A DNA stretch of 64,000 bases from Saprospiraceae bacterium (GTDB taxonomy: Bacteria; Bacteroidota; Bacteroidia; Chitinophagales; Saprospiraceae), in NCBI GenBank assembly GCA_016715465.1, contig JADKAA010000024.1, positions 372,001 through 436,000 of the forward strand, written 5' to 3'. Shown here piece by piece: positions 9,371-18,786 of the stretch. Made by a program: the position numbers and the translations under genes. The notes beneath the pieces were generated by a model. The model made no database searches, was not told where the DNA came from, and saw only the letters and a list, made by a program, of their open reading frames with translations. Within the stretch, counting starts at the first letter, position 1; every line of letters starts with the position of its first letter.

Positions 9371-10233
9371 TGCCAATAACTGAAAGGAAGCATCGGTTGA
9401 CTCATATTAAAGATGACAGACTCAGTTTTAATGCGAAATGTGAGTTGCTGGGAATATGCCGATCAAGTATGTATTACTCAAAAAGAGAGCAAGAATCTGA
9501 TTTAAATTTGGAATTGATGAATCTGATTGACAAAATGTATATAGACCACCCTGAATATGGGGCCAATCGTATGCATATCTGGTTATGTGAGGATAAAGGA
9601 TACCAAATAAATATCAAGAGGGTCGAGCGATTATACTATAAGGTGATGGGATTAAAGGCGGTATTGCCCGGACCCCATACCTCCTTAGCTGTAAAGGAAA
9701 ACAAGAAATACCCTTATCTGCTGCGTGGACTGAAAGTCACAAAACCTAATCACGTTTGGATGACGGATATAACCTATATATCAATGCAAAAGGGATTTAT
9801 GTATATGGCAGCCATTATTGACGTATATAGCCGAAAGATATTACATTGGAGCTTATCAAACACCATGGATAGTATGTGGTGTTGCAATCTCTTAGAAGAT
9901 TGTATATGTCTCAATGGCCGCCCTCAGATATTAAATACTGACCAGGGCAGCCAAATTACTTCTGATGATTTTGTTTATAGGGTGCTAAATAACGGAATCC
10001 AATTAAGCATGGATGGAAAAGGAAGAGCGACTGACAACATATTCATAGAAAGGTTTTGGAGCGCATTAAAATATGAGCATATTTATATCCGCACTTACTC
10101 AACAGTAGATCTTTTGTACAAAGGGATCGATTGGCACATCGGTTGGTATAATGAAAAGAGAAGGCATTCAGAACTCGGTAATAACACCCCAAGTAATGTT
10201 TACGAATTAAATAAGAGTAAAAATGCGGCATAG
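9367..10233 (+). CDS. IS3-family transposase OrfB (DDE integrase)
   Basis: 288 residues, full length for IS3 OrfB. An HTH_21-like N-terminal part (DHPEYGANRMHIWL) is followed by the rve integrase core. The catalytic triad is visible: Asp in VWMTDITYIS, Asp in LNTDQGSQ, Glu in IERFWSALKYEH 35 residues later, with the usual YNEKRRHSELG near the end. It cuts and joins the element's ends. The ORF itself is intact; activity depends on whether orfA is really broken. Confidence 0.93.
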   Translation: MMPITERKHRLTHIKDDRLSFNAKCELLGICRSSMYYSKREQESDLNLELMNLIDKMYIDHPEYGANRMHIWLCEDKGYQINIKRVERLYYKVMGLKAVLPGPHTSLAVKENKKYPYLLRGLKVTKPNHVWMTDITYISMQKGFMYMAAIIDVYSRKILHWSLSNTMDSMWCCNLLEDCICLNGRPQILNTDQGSQITSDDFVYRVLNNGIQLSMDGKGRATDNIFIERFWSALKYEHIYIRTYSTVDLLYKGIDWHIGWYNEKRRHSELGNNTPSNVYELNKSKNAA

Positions 10234-10393
10234 ATTAAAAATACTACCCTGTGTCTGGCGCCCCTTAACGGTATGTCGCAAAGGCACAAAAACAAATAAA
10301 TATATTATTAAAAAACCTATATTTGCTGTCTAAAGGTTCGGAAGGGGAGTATCTATAGATTGATAACAATGATGAACATTAATTGGTTTTAGT

Positions 10394-10401
10394 TAAATTT
10401 G
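10394..10401 (+). promoter_or_regulatory. Possible -7 element upstream of the island sigma factor
   Basis: TAAATTTG matches TAnnTTTG about 90 bp before the sigma gene. No good TTTG was found at the -33 position, so this could instead be a site for an alternative factor, or chance. It is 125 bp beyond the IS end. Confidence 0.25.
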
Positions 10402-10491
10402 ACACTAAAAGGGATTCCACAAAGCCATATGTCAATTTTGGTATTATAATTTTTATTCATACTTGAGCAATACTTCAATATAAAAAGTTTG

Positions 10492-11034
10492 ATGGATAAA
10501 ATTATTATGGGGTGTATTAAAAAAGATAGGCGCCAACAAAGCGCTCTTTTTTACCTGTATTACAACTATGGCATTGCTGTTGCTGTGGCTTATTGTAGCG
10601 ATATTGACGAGGCAAGGGAAGTGCTCAATGATTCTTTTTTGAAAGTATTTAACAATATAAATGATTATGACCCGTCTAAGCCTTTTGAAGCTTGGTTTAG
10701 AATAATTATCATCAGGACAGCAATTAATCACTATCGAAAACATTCGAAGGATGTGCAATGGTCTCCTATTGAAGACCATGTGACTGTTCTTGAGATAAGG
10801 GATTCGTGTGATGAAGAAATCATAGACATGACACCAGAAGAAGTGTTGAAACTGGTTCAACAATTGCCACCTGCATATAGAATGGCAATAAACTTGTATG
10901 CTGTGGAAGGATATAGTCATCAGGAAATCGCAAAGAATCTGGGAATATCCGTAGGTACATCTAAATCGAATCTATCTAAGGCAAGGGCAAAACTTAAATT
11001 TCTTATTTCGCAATGCAAGTTACTTTCTTTCTAG
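10492..11034 (+). CDS. ECF-type RNA polymerase sigma factor
   Basis: 180 residues with both ECF domains. Sigma2 spans about residues 20-85 (DEAREVLNDSFLKVFNNIND, then FEAWFRIIIIRTAINHYRK). Sigma4 spans about 120-170, with the helix-turn-helix GYSHQEIAKNLGISVGTSKS. It directs RNA polymerase to a specific promoter set, probably that of the metal genes that follow (inference from order and strand). A TTG codon at 10489 precedes the ATG; ATG is preferred. No classical anti-sigma gene follows; the next protein has a cytosolic N-tail and one membrane span and may play that part. Confidence 0.92.
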   Translation: MDKIIMGCIKKDRRQQSALFYLYYNYGIAVAVAYCSDIDEAREVLNDSFLKVFNNINDYDPSKPFEAWFRIIIIRTAINHYRKHSKDVQWSPIEDHVTVLEIRDSCDEEIIDMTPEEVLKLVQQLPPAYRMAINLYAVEGYSHQEIAKNLGISVGTSKSNLSKARAKLKFLISQCKLLSF

Positions 11035-11145
11035 GTTTTGGCACCTAAGTTTAATATTGGGAGTATTTTATTTTTAAAAAAATGGACCAAACAGGCAACC
11101 TTTAGGGCAAAAAGATTGAATAGTAAGTAGTAAACTATAAAGTAT

Positions 11146-12663
11146 ATGTCAAAAAATAGTTTTCTAAAGAAATACTCCATTAAAATCAAGGCACTGAATC
11201 CAGGTGATTCCACAGCAATAGATGATTGGAATATTTTAGAAAAAAGAATGAATCATCTGGATAGGAAACGGAAAAGAAGGTATGTATTTTTCTTTATTTT
11301 ATTTGGATTAGTATTTATTTTGGGCGGCAGTTATCTTTATGAAAGATTCAGCAGCACACTCAAAAATAATGATACGTCTATTCCTATAGCTGAAAAGATT
11401 CAGAATAAGAAAAACAAAACATTCAATTCAGCGCCAGATTTTGGTGACCATTTGCCTTCAAATGTCGAAATGACAGAAAATGTCCAACCAGGTATCTTTA
11501 CCAAAATTAAAGAAGCAGGTGTTGACGCACCAATGAAAGATGTGAAATATACATTAAAGCGTAACAAAAATAAAAAGCAACACAATATCAATCATACTCA
11601 ACTACCGCATGATAATAAGGTATTTGCGGAAAAAGACAAAAATACTCTACAAGATAATAATGACTTAAAAGAAAAATCTTCATTTGACAATTCTACCGAT
11701 ATTGAAAACATAAAGTTGTTTGATAATAATGATATGGCGAATCAAGCTCAGGATGAAAATGACATTTCAAAATTGAATTTTTCTTTGATTTCTGTTGATG
11801 CTTTAAAATCACAGGAACTAAAAATAATTAAGCGAAAAAATGAAGTAAATGTTGTTTTACAGCCACTTATTTCCGTGCACAAGTATAGGATGAAATATTT
11901 TGTAAAAATTGATGGTGGACCTATTTACAACCTGAACACTAAATCAACTTTTATGTCAGGTCCGCTGGTTTTTACAAGTCATGAAGAAAGTAAAAATATG
12001 GGATTTCAAAACAGCATCCACTTTCAACTTACTCCAAATAATAAATGGAAATTTAATGCAGGTATAACCAGAAGTCAATTTATGTGCCAAAGATCACATA
12101 TTGCAAGCCTAAGACTGATGGATGGTATATGTTTAAATCCCGATAGTAATGACCCAAAAGAATACTTCTTTTCTTATGTAGTTGCCAATGGCAAATCAAC
12201 ATCTGAAGTTAATCTAAGGCTTTCTGAAGAAAATCCCGGTAGTCCATTTGACAGTACTGATGTTTTTAAAATTGAAATGGGAATGCATAAAAAAACTGTG
12301 AGCTGGTCAATCCCAATTACGATAGAGAGAGAATTATTTTCCACAGGAGATTGGGCAGTCTTTGCAAAGGGTGGGTTAAATTTTGGGTTTGCTTCGTATA
12401 GTAATGAGACCATAACACATTTTAGTGAGTCATGTGCAAATCTTTGTTTTATTCATGGATTTAGTCCTGTAGTTTCCAGTCAGAAATCAAATCAATTAAA
12501 TACAGGAATGATATTAGGCACAAGTTTGGAATGGCATTTGAGTCCAAAAATAAGATTAGTTTTTAACCCTGAAATAAATACTGGCATTAATATGTCAAAA
12601 GGTGATCACAATAATAGTAATAAGTGGGGTATCAATCTGGGTGCCTCATACCAAATTAAGTAA
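11146..12663 (+). CDS. Single-span membrane protein with C-terminal beta-barrel-like domain, unknown function
   Basis: 505 residues. Residues 1-45 are charged and cytosolic, ~46-64 form one membrane helix (YVFFFILFGLVFILGG), ~65-225 are a polar, Lys/Asn-rich low-complexity linker, and ~240-505 alternate hydrophobic and polar residues as in outer-membrane beta-barrel proteins, ending LGASYQIK. This layout recurs in Bacteroidota directly after ECF sigma genes, where the N-tail could bind the sigma factor. No known catalytic motif is seen. It follows the sigma gene by 111 bp and precedes the MbnP-like gene by 44 bp. A role in sensing or regulation is inference. Confidence 0.6.
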   Translation: MSKNSFLKKYSIKIKALNPGDSTAIDDWNILEKRMNHLDRKRKRRYVFFFILFGLVFILGGSYLYERFSSTLKNNDTSIPIAEKIQNKKNKTFNSAPDFGDHLPSNVEMTENVQPGIFTKIKEAGVDAPMKDVKYTLKRNKNKKQHNINHTQLPHDNKVFAEKDKNTLQDNNDLKEKSSFDNSTDIENIKLFDNNDMANQAQDENDISKLNFSLISVDALKSQELKIIKRKNEVNVVLQPLISVHKYRMKYFVKIDGGPIYNLNTKSTFMSGPLVFTSHEESKNMGFQNSIHFQLTPNNKWKFNAGITRSQFMCQRSHIASLRLMDGICLNPDSNDPKEYFFSYVVANGKSTSEVNLRLSEENPGSPFDSTDVFKIEMGMHKKTVSWSIPITIERELFSTGDWAVFAKGGLNFGFASYSNETITHFSESCANLCFIHGFSPVVSSQKSNQLNTGMILGTSLEWHLSPKIRLVFNPEINTGINMSKGDHNNSNKWGINLGASYQIK

Positions 12664-12707
12664 TGAATAACAGTTTTTAGTCAAAATAAATTTAAAATCA
12701 GACAATC

Positions 12708-13676
12708 ATGATAAAATCTTTAACACAAATGTTACTCTTAGCATTCATAATGCTGATTAATTTATATTCATATGGACAAAAGGAAGTCCATTTACAGATT
12801 AATCAATACATAGGAAACGCTCCCTTTAGCATAGGCGATATGGGAACAAATGATCAGGGAACAAAATTCACTATCACAAGGATAGATTATTATATATCAT
12901 CAATACAGCTGCATCACGATGGAGGCATGACTACAAACGTCAACAATAAATATATTTTTGTCACAAAGGGGAAAGCTGTAGATGAATTATTGGGTAGTTT
13001 TAATATCGGTTTACTTGACTCCATTACGTTTTCAGTAGGTGTGGATTCACCAAATAATCACGGTGATCCTACCTTATGGCCAGCGAATCACCCGCTTGCT
13101 CCAAAATCCCCTGAAATGCAATGGGGATGGGCAGCAGGCTATAGATTTGTGGCAATAGAAGGGAAATCAGGTGCTAATTTGCAATTTGAATATCAGATAC
13201 ACGCTCTGGGTGATGAACTTTACAATCCTACCACCATAGTTACACATGGTACAAACCATAACGGGGTATTAATGGTTGCCATAGATGCGGATTATGAGAA
13301 AAGTCTTAAAGGGATCAATATGAATAAAAATGTCATCCAGCATGGAAGTGCTAAAGAAGCGGTATCATTAATGTCAAATTACAATCAGAATGTGTTTAAA
13401 GCGACAGAAGGCATATCAGCTTCTCATGAAATAGAGGTAGGGTCATTAAAAATTTATCCCAACCCAGTAATTGATGGAAAAGTGACTATTGCGCTTACGG
13501 AAGATCAAATTTTAAATTCCAATATCATAATCAGAGATGCAGTAGGTAGAATCGCCCTTCAGATTTCAAAGCCAACAACATTGAATGAGATATCAGTTGA
13601 GCGGTCAGGTTTCTATTCTATAGAACTGATACAAGCTGGAAATATAACCTATCGGGCTGGTATCGTAAAACAATAA
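12708..13676 (+). CDS. MbnP-like copper-binding protein with T9SS sorting domain
   Basis: 322 residues: signal peptide (1-23), an MbnP-type domain (~25-210), and a T9SS C-terminal sorting domain (~245-322, beginning LKIYPNP). Family marks are the early FTITRIDYYISSIQL, then HPLAP...MQWGWAAGYRFVAIEG near residues 128-152. In characterised MbnP proteins, a partner di-heme enzyme (MbnH) oxidises a Trp to kynurenine to complete a copper site; two such enzymes are encoded directly downstream. The T9SS tail implies cell-surface attachment or secretion. No methanobactin precursor was seen nearby. Confidence 0.8.
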   Translation: MIKSLTQMLLLAFIMLINLYSYGQKEVHLQINQYIGNAPFSIGDMGTNDQGTKFTITRIDYYISSIQLHHDGGMTTNVNNKYIFVTKGKAVDELLGSFNIGLLDSITFSVGVDSPNNHGDPTLWPANHPLAPKSPEMQWGWAAGYRFVAIEGKSGANLQFEYQIHALGDELYNPTTIVTHGTNHNGVLMVAIDADYEKSLKGINMNKNVIQHGSAKEAVSLMSNYNQNVFKATEGISASHEIEVGSLKIYPNPVIDGKVTIALTEDQILNSNIIIRDAVGRIALQISKPTTLNEISVERSGFYSIELIQAGNITYRAGIVKQ

Positions 13677-13681
13677 ATGCA

Positions 13682-14706
13682 TTGGAGTTTAGATCTTTAT
13701 ATTTTATATTTTGGGTGTTCTTATTTTTGTCTTGCTCAGATATGGACGAAATACAAGTGCCATCTAATAAAATCTTGGATAATATATCCATTCCAGGACA
13801 TTTTCCTGAGATCAATTTTCCTGCAGAAAACGCTTTTAGTTCAGAACGCTGGTTTCTGGGTAAAAAACTTTTTTATGATACACGATTGTCCATAGATTCT
13901 ACTATAAGTTGTGCTGGTTGTCACAAACAAAGCAAGGGGTTTGCAGATGACATAAGTTTGACACCGGGGGTTTTTGGCAGAGCAGGCGTAACCAATGCGC
14001 CATCATTAGCCAATGTTGCATATCATCCATATTATACCAGAGAGGGCGGCCTTCCTACGCTGGAAATGCAGGTATTGGTTCCTATCTCAGAGCACAATGA
14101 ATTTGGGTTTAATATCGTGGAAATAGAGTCGATACTTAAAGATGACATTGAATATCAAGAGTTGGCTATGAAAGCCTATGGCAGGGCCCTGGATCCTTTT
14201 GTTATAACCAGGAGTATTGCTACTTTCGAACGAAGTATCATCAGTGGTAAGAGCAAATATGATGGTTATGTTAATGGGAAAGCCATTTTTTCTAAGGAAG
14301 AAGAGCTTGGAAAAGAATTGTTTTTTAGTGATAAAACCAATTGCATCCAATGCCACGCTGGTTTTAATTTTACGAATTACGAATTTAAAAATAATGGATT
14401 GTATGAAACTTATAGTCATCCAGGTAGATTCAGACTTACCCAAAAAGAATCGGATCTAGCTTTGTTCAAAACACCTAGTCTGAGAAATGCGGGCTTTACA
14501 GCACCATTTATGCATGATGGTTCTATAGCAACTTTAGAAAATGTTGTAGACCATTATAATGATGGAGGGAAACCACACATACATAAAAGTAATTTGATAA
14601 AGCCTTTAGGGCTGACAGCGATTGAAAAAAGGCGTTGGTTGCTTTTTTACATACCCTTGACGATACTGAATTGTTAAACAATCCATTTTTGGATGAATTA
14701 AAATAG
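13682..14706 (+). CDS. Di-heme cytochrome c peroxidase, MbnH/MauG-like (first copy, frameshifted near the end)
   Basis: Lipoprotein (lipobox LFLSC, Cys ~19) with two c-type haem motifs: CAGCH at residue 77 and CIQCH at residue 221. The calcium/linker region and FKTPSLRNAGFTAPFMHDGS are typical of the family. The uninterrupted frame stops at 14677 with an atypical tail. Adding one A to the A6 run at 14625-14630 gives the family-like ending KKALVAFLHTLDD and then TELLNNPFLDELK, stopping at 14706, so the coordinates assume that frameshift. TTG start, 5 bp after the MbnP-like gene. The pairing suggests it modifies MbnP, as MbnH does; ordinary peroxide reduction is the alternative. Confidence 0.82.
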
Positions 14707-14716
14707 CTAAAGTAAA

Positions 14717-15793
14717 ATGAATAGAATATTTAATCTTTTTATAATACTGATCATAATCACGGTCATTGCATGTGAATCCGAAGATGTAGAAGTTGCTGTA
14801 TATGATGCAACACCATATCTATTCTCATTTCCTGAAAATTTTGGTGATCCAGAACTGCCAAAGGATAATAATCTGACCAAAGAAGGTGTAAAACTAGGAA
14901 AAATGTTGTTTTTTGAAAAGGCTTTATCAAAAGACGGAACACAATCATGTGCCAGCTGTCATGTACAAAATGATGGTTTTTCTGATAAAAATCAGTTTTC
15001 CAAAGGGGTTGATGGTCTCTTTGGTAAGAGACAGGCTATGCCAATCTTTAATATGGCGTGGCATAAGTCCGGATTTTTTTGGGACGGAAGGGCGGCTACA
15101 TTAAGAGAGCAATCACTTAAACCTATTCAGGATCCTTTAGAAATGCATGAAACACTGGAAAATGTTGTATCAAAACTGAGTACCAGTAAAACATATACTG
15201 ATCAGTTCATAAGAGCTTTTGGAACTTCTGAAGTCAGTAGTACAAAAGTAAGTTTGGCTCTGGAGCAGTTTATGATGACCATAGTATCGTTTGATTCGAA
15301 GTATGATCAATATCTTGCAGGAAGAGTAACATTAAGCGAAAGCGAGGAGCGTGGAAGAAGTTTATTTTTTACAGAATACAATCAGTTTTTCCCTGACTTA
15401 TCCGGGGCCGACTGTGCACATTGTCATAGTGGACCCAATTTTGAAAATGGAGAATTTATGAATAACGGTTTGGATAAAGATTCTGACTTTACCGATACAG
15501 GAAGAGAAAAAGTAACAAATCTGGTTGCCGACAGAGGGACGTTTCTAATCCCGTCTCTGAGAAATATAGCCAATACAGCGCCATACATGCATGATGGGCG
15601 ATTTAAAACATTGGAAGAAGTGGTGGAGCATTATAATTCAGGAGTGAAGATGTCATCTACAGTATCTCCGCTTATATTGCCAACTATCTCCAAGGGGCTT
15701 GGTCTAAGTGCTCAGGACAAAATAGATTTGGTGAATTTTCTTAAAACTTTGAGTGATCAAAAATTTCTTACCAATCCGGAATATGCACAATAG
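14717..15793 (+). CDS. Di-heme cytochrome c peroxidase, MbnH/MauG-like (second copy)
   Basis: 358 residues, intact. Lipobox ITVIAC (Cys ~19), haem motifs CASCH at residue 78 and CAHCH at residue 233, followed by LIPSLRNIANTAPYMHDGRF and the C-terminal LSAQDKIDLVNFLKTL. It resembles its upstream neighbour in layout but differs widely in sequence, e.g. the longer SGFFWDGRAATLREQ stretch found in classic bacterial peroxidases. One copy may be a peroxidase and the other a MauG/MbnH-type oxidase; sequence alone does not decide which. It acts in the periplasm, anchored to a membrane. Confidence 0.88.
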   Translation: MNRIFNLFIILIIITVIACESEDVEVAVYDATPYLFSFPENFGDPELPKDNNLTKEGVKLGKMLFFEKALSKDGTQSCASCHVQNDGFSDKNQFSKGVDGLFGKRQAMPIFNMAWHKSGFFWDGRAATLREQSLKPIQDPLEMHETLENVVSKLSTSKTYTDQFIRAFGTSEVSSTKVSLALEQFMMTIVSFDSKYDQYLAGRVTLSESEERGRSLFFTEYNQFFPDLSGADCAHCHSGPNFENGEFMNNGLDKDSDFTDTGREKVTNLVADRGTFLIPSLRNIANTAPYMHDGRFKTLEEVVEHYNSGVKMSSTVSPLILPTISKGLGLSAQDKIDLVNFLKTLSDQKFLTNPEYAQ

Positions 15794-15840
15794 AATAATC
15801 AATAAGTATTATGGATCTATTTTTATAAAAAAAAATAAAA

Positions 15841-17567
15841 ATGAATAAAGTAAAACTTTGTACTATTCTTCTATTTTTGCCTATATGTCATTTTGTACAT
15901 GGTCAGAATAAACTATTTATACCAGATACATTGATCGGATCAGTTATAAATCTTAATCTTCAGAAAGGTCATCATACATTTTTTAATAACTACCAGACTG
16001 CAACATTGGGAGCCAATGGAAATATATTGGGACCTACTCTGATACTTAGAAAAGGAGATGAAGTAAAAATAAATGTGCATAACCAAATCGGGGAAACCAC
16101 AACGCTTCATTGGCATGGGCTGCACGTAGCACCGGAAAATGATGGTGGACCACACACTCCCATTGAAAACGAATCCACCTGGTCACCTACCTTTGAAATA
16201 AAGAACAGCGCGTCCACGTGTTGGTACCATCCACACCTGCATCATAAGACCAATGAGCATATTACTAAAGGGATATCGGGGGTAATAATTATTAGAGATG
16301 AAATCGAGAAAAAATTAGCGTTGCCGAGAACTTATGGTGCAGATGATTTTCCTTTGGTGATTCAAACAAAGGATTTTGATTCAAGTTTTGAAATAATAAC
16401 CCAATCAAATCATGATGACATCTTGATGGTAAATGCCACTATAGAACCATTTCTCGAAGTTCCTTCGCAAGTGGTCAGGTGTAGGATTGTAAATGGAGCA
16501 TCGCAAAGAGCCTTTAATCTGGGGTTGAATAATGATCAAGATTTTTATCAAATTGCCACAGAAGGGGGGTTATTACCAAAACCTTTTAAGACAAAACGAT
16601 TATTAATAGCACCGGGCGAAAGGGTTGAAATACTAATTGATTTTAAAGATATGAGTGGACAAACTGTCCACCTTTTAAGCTATGCATCTGAACTACCAAG
16701 TGGTATTTATGGTGCAACAAATGCAGGCATGGTCGCCATGTTGACTTTGGATGGCTACAATCCAAATCCACTTAATGGTAAAAACTTTAAAATAGTGGAT
16801 TTTAATATTATTCAACAAACTCAAAACCCTATCGTAGATATACCTAGTTCACTTGTGGAAAATGAATCAATAAATGAAAATTTGTCGAATATTACCAGAA
16901 CTCTGACTTTTTCTCCGATGTCTATGGGTATGAATCAACTTAATGGTGATTTCACTATAAATAATGCATCTTTTGACATGGATGTTATAAATTATGAAAT
17001 ACCGCTTAATAGTATAGAAATATGGGAGTTAAGAAATCAATCTGCCATATCACATCCCTTTCATATACATGATATACAATTTAATATTTTATCACGAAAT
17101 GGGCAAGCACCGCCACCAAATGAACAAGGTCTTAAAGATGTCGTATTGGTCAGACCTGGTGAGACTGTTCGCTTTATTACTAAGTTTGAGACTTTTTCAA
17201 ATCCTCATGTACCATATATGTTTCACTGCCATTTATTACCACATGAAGATGGGGGTATGATGGGTCAATTTATAGTTACAGATCGGCTAAGCGGAACGAA
17301 TGAGGATAAAATAAATAAAATTCAAAAGCTGAAAATTTGGCCTAACCCGGCAAAAAATTTGATTGAAATAAGCATTGAAAAAGAAATTGAGGTATATGAT
17401 CAAGTGATGATATATGACACTCATGGAAAATAGTTTATAAGAAATTACATACTTTATCTCCTAAACAAAATATAAAAGTGGATATACTGCAATGGCCGAG
17501 CGGTAGCTATTTTGTAAAGATAGATAATTCGACTTTTAGTGAAACTGCTTCGTTTATAAAAGAGTAA
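15841..17567 (+). CDS. Multicopper oxidase with T9SS sorting domain (frameshifted near the end)
   Basis: Three cupredoxin domains after a signal peptide (~1-21). The copper ligands are visible: HWHG (~90), WYHPHLHH (~130), HPFHIHDIQF (~405) and FHCHLLPHEDGGMM (~460), giving the type 1, 2 and 3 sites. A sorting domain begins LKIWPNPAKN. The plain frame stops at 17433 in mid-domain (DTHGK). Adding one A to the A4 run at 17427-17430 restores IVYKKLHT through SGSYFVKID to TAA at 17567, a complete T9SS domain, so the longer coordinates are given. Likely role: surface or periplasmic oxidation of Cu(I), like CueO/CopA oxidases. Confidence 0.86.
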
Positions 17568-17661
17568 AATAAGAAAAGCAATTATGTTAAAATTTGCCTA
17601 TAAGAGTAGTTTATAAACAACATTTAGTTTCAATATTTCGTTTTAAATATATATTAATATT

Positions 17662-18111
17662 TTGAATTACAAAGGGTTACATATTTTATTGGCATTCAAT
17701 CTGCTTGTATCTACATCAGGATTAAGTACTTTTGAACATATATGTAGTAAAAACGGAAGTACTTTTTCCATTTTTGTAAAGCCAAATAGTTGTTGTTCTA
17801 AGAAAAAATCCAAATGCTGTTCTGATAATGCATGTACTAAACATTTATCAAATCATGACTTTGCATTTACTAAGAAACAGTGCTGTGAAAATAAAACACA
17901 CTTAAAGAAACTTAATGTAAGTGCCACTGAACTCACAAAGATTGTCCTTACTGATATTCAGCCTATTTTCTATAACCCAATCGCAGGGACAATTTTAAGT
18001 GAAAATGATTTTTTAAGTGAAAATGAAAAAACCATAAGATTTTACTTATATAAACCACCACCACTCTCTGTGGACAATTTAAGGGTGCTTTATCAATCTT
18101 TCCTTTGTTAG
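17662..18111 (+). CDS. Small Cys-rich membrane-anchored protein, HYC_CC_PP-like
   Basis: 149 residues with an N-terminal hydrophobic segment (LLAFNLLVSTSGLSTF), then EHIC, a CC cluster (SCCSKKKSKCC, then QCC) and a late KPPP before a hydrophobic end. These marks, in this order, resemble the Bacteroidota HYC_CC_PP family, which often lies beside metal-transport genes. The paired Cys residues could bind Cu(I) or zinc. TTG start, chosen because no ATG lies upstream. The function is not established. Confidence 0.6.
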   Translation: MNYKGLHILLAFNLLVSTSGLSTFEHICSKNGSTFSIFVKPNSCCSKKKSKCCSDNACTKHLSNHDFAFTKKQCCENKTHLKKLNVSATELTKIVLTDIQPIFYNPIAGTILSENDFLSENEKTIRFYLYKPPPLSVDNLRVLYQSFLC

Positions 18112-18421
18112 CCTTCCATACTTCCCTATTTCTGCAATAGGTCATAAGCTCATATATAATGTATTGGACACACTGAGTGACATAGAATCTATCGAAAGTC
18201 CTTTGTACACCTACTTGCGAATTCAATTATATATATTTCATTGAGCTTTACATTAAATATCAACCTTTGTTTTTGGATTATCTGCCTGTATCACAGCAGA
18301 ATGAATTTTTACCTTTGAGTAATAAATTCTTCAAATTTAAAACTTGGGTGCTGATAATATTTAATTCCTCACGGATACAATTAAGAAAGTAGTATTTTTT
18401 AAAATTTTTAAATAAATCTAA
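18112..18421 (+). other. Gene-free stretch, 310 bp
   Basis: AT-rich, with no convincing ORF, RNA gene or hairpin. It may hold a promoter for the HMA-protein gene that follows, but no TAnnTTTG element was found. Confidence 0.5.
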
Positions 18422-18781
18422 ATGAAGACATTTATCAAAAGTGTAGTGGTAATATTTATAACATTATTCACTTCCAATCTCAGTACTGCGCAGTCAAAAA
18501 ATTTAAAAACCGTTGATGTTAAAGTGTACGGTAATTGTGGCATGTGTAAAAAAACCATTGAAAAAGCCGGAAATATAAAAGGCATCTCTAAAACAGAATG
18601 GAGTACAGAAACCTCCATGGCAAAAATAACCATAGACAGTATTAAAATAAGTGTTGATGAAGTACTTCAAAGAATCGCAGCTGTGGGATATGATAGTGAT
18701 AAATTCAGGGCTCCGGATGCAGTATATGATAACCTTCATGGTTGTTGTCAATATGACAGACCTGCAAAAAAGGAATATTAA
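18422..18781 (+). CDS. Secreted HMA-domain metal-binding protein (first)
   Basis: 119 residues: signal peptide (~1-23, ending STAQS), then one ferredoxin-fold heavy-metal-associated domain. The motif GNCGMCKKTIEK gives the CxxC Cu(I) ligand pair at about residues 40-43, and VLQRIAAVGYDSDKF matches the domain's last helix. A tail with HGCCQYDR adds two more Cys and a His. It is likely a periplasmic copper chaperone or scavenger. DUF2911 follows 5 bp later, so they are co-transcribed. Confidence 0.88.
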   Translation: MKTFIKSVVVIFITLFTSNLSTAQSKNLKTVDVKVYGNCGMCKKTIEKAGNIKGISKTEWSTETSMAKITIDSIKISVDEVLQRIAAVGYDSDKFRAPDAVYDNLHGCCQYDRPAKKEY

Positions 18782-18786
18782 TAGTT

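Larger units (their letters stand above)
9026..10268 (+). mobile_element. IS3-family insertion sequence
   Basis: Contains orfA (with a frameshift) and orfB of an IS3-group transposase. Ends are approximate: the left flank reads CCCCCAAATTTTAGACA at about 9028-9044, and the right flank TGTCTGGCGCCCC at about 10252-10264. Both share inward AGACA and an outer C/G run, as in IS3-type ends, but the repeats are imperfect and no target duplication was resolved. It sits exactly where the sequence changes from chromosomal composition to the AT-rich metal island. The stretch 8831-9025 just outside is AT-rich and holds no gene. Confidence 0.75.

Noticed and set aside
12600..15900. Methanobactin precursor peptide or mbnB/mbnC genes beside the MbnP/MbnH-like genes
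   Set aside because: No short Cys-containing leader ORF and no mbnB/C-like proteins were found; MbnP/MbnH pairs also occur outside methanobactin clusters.
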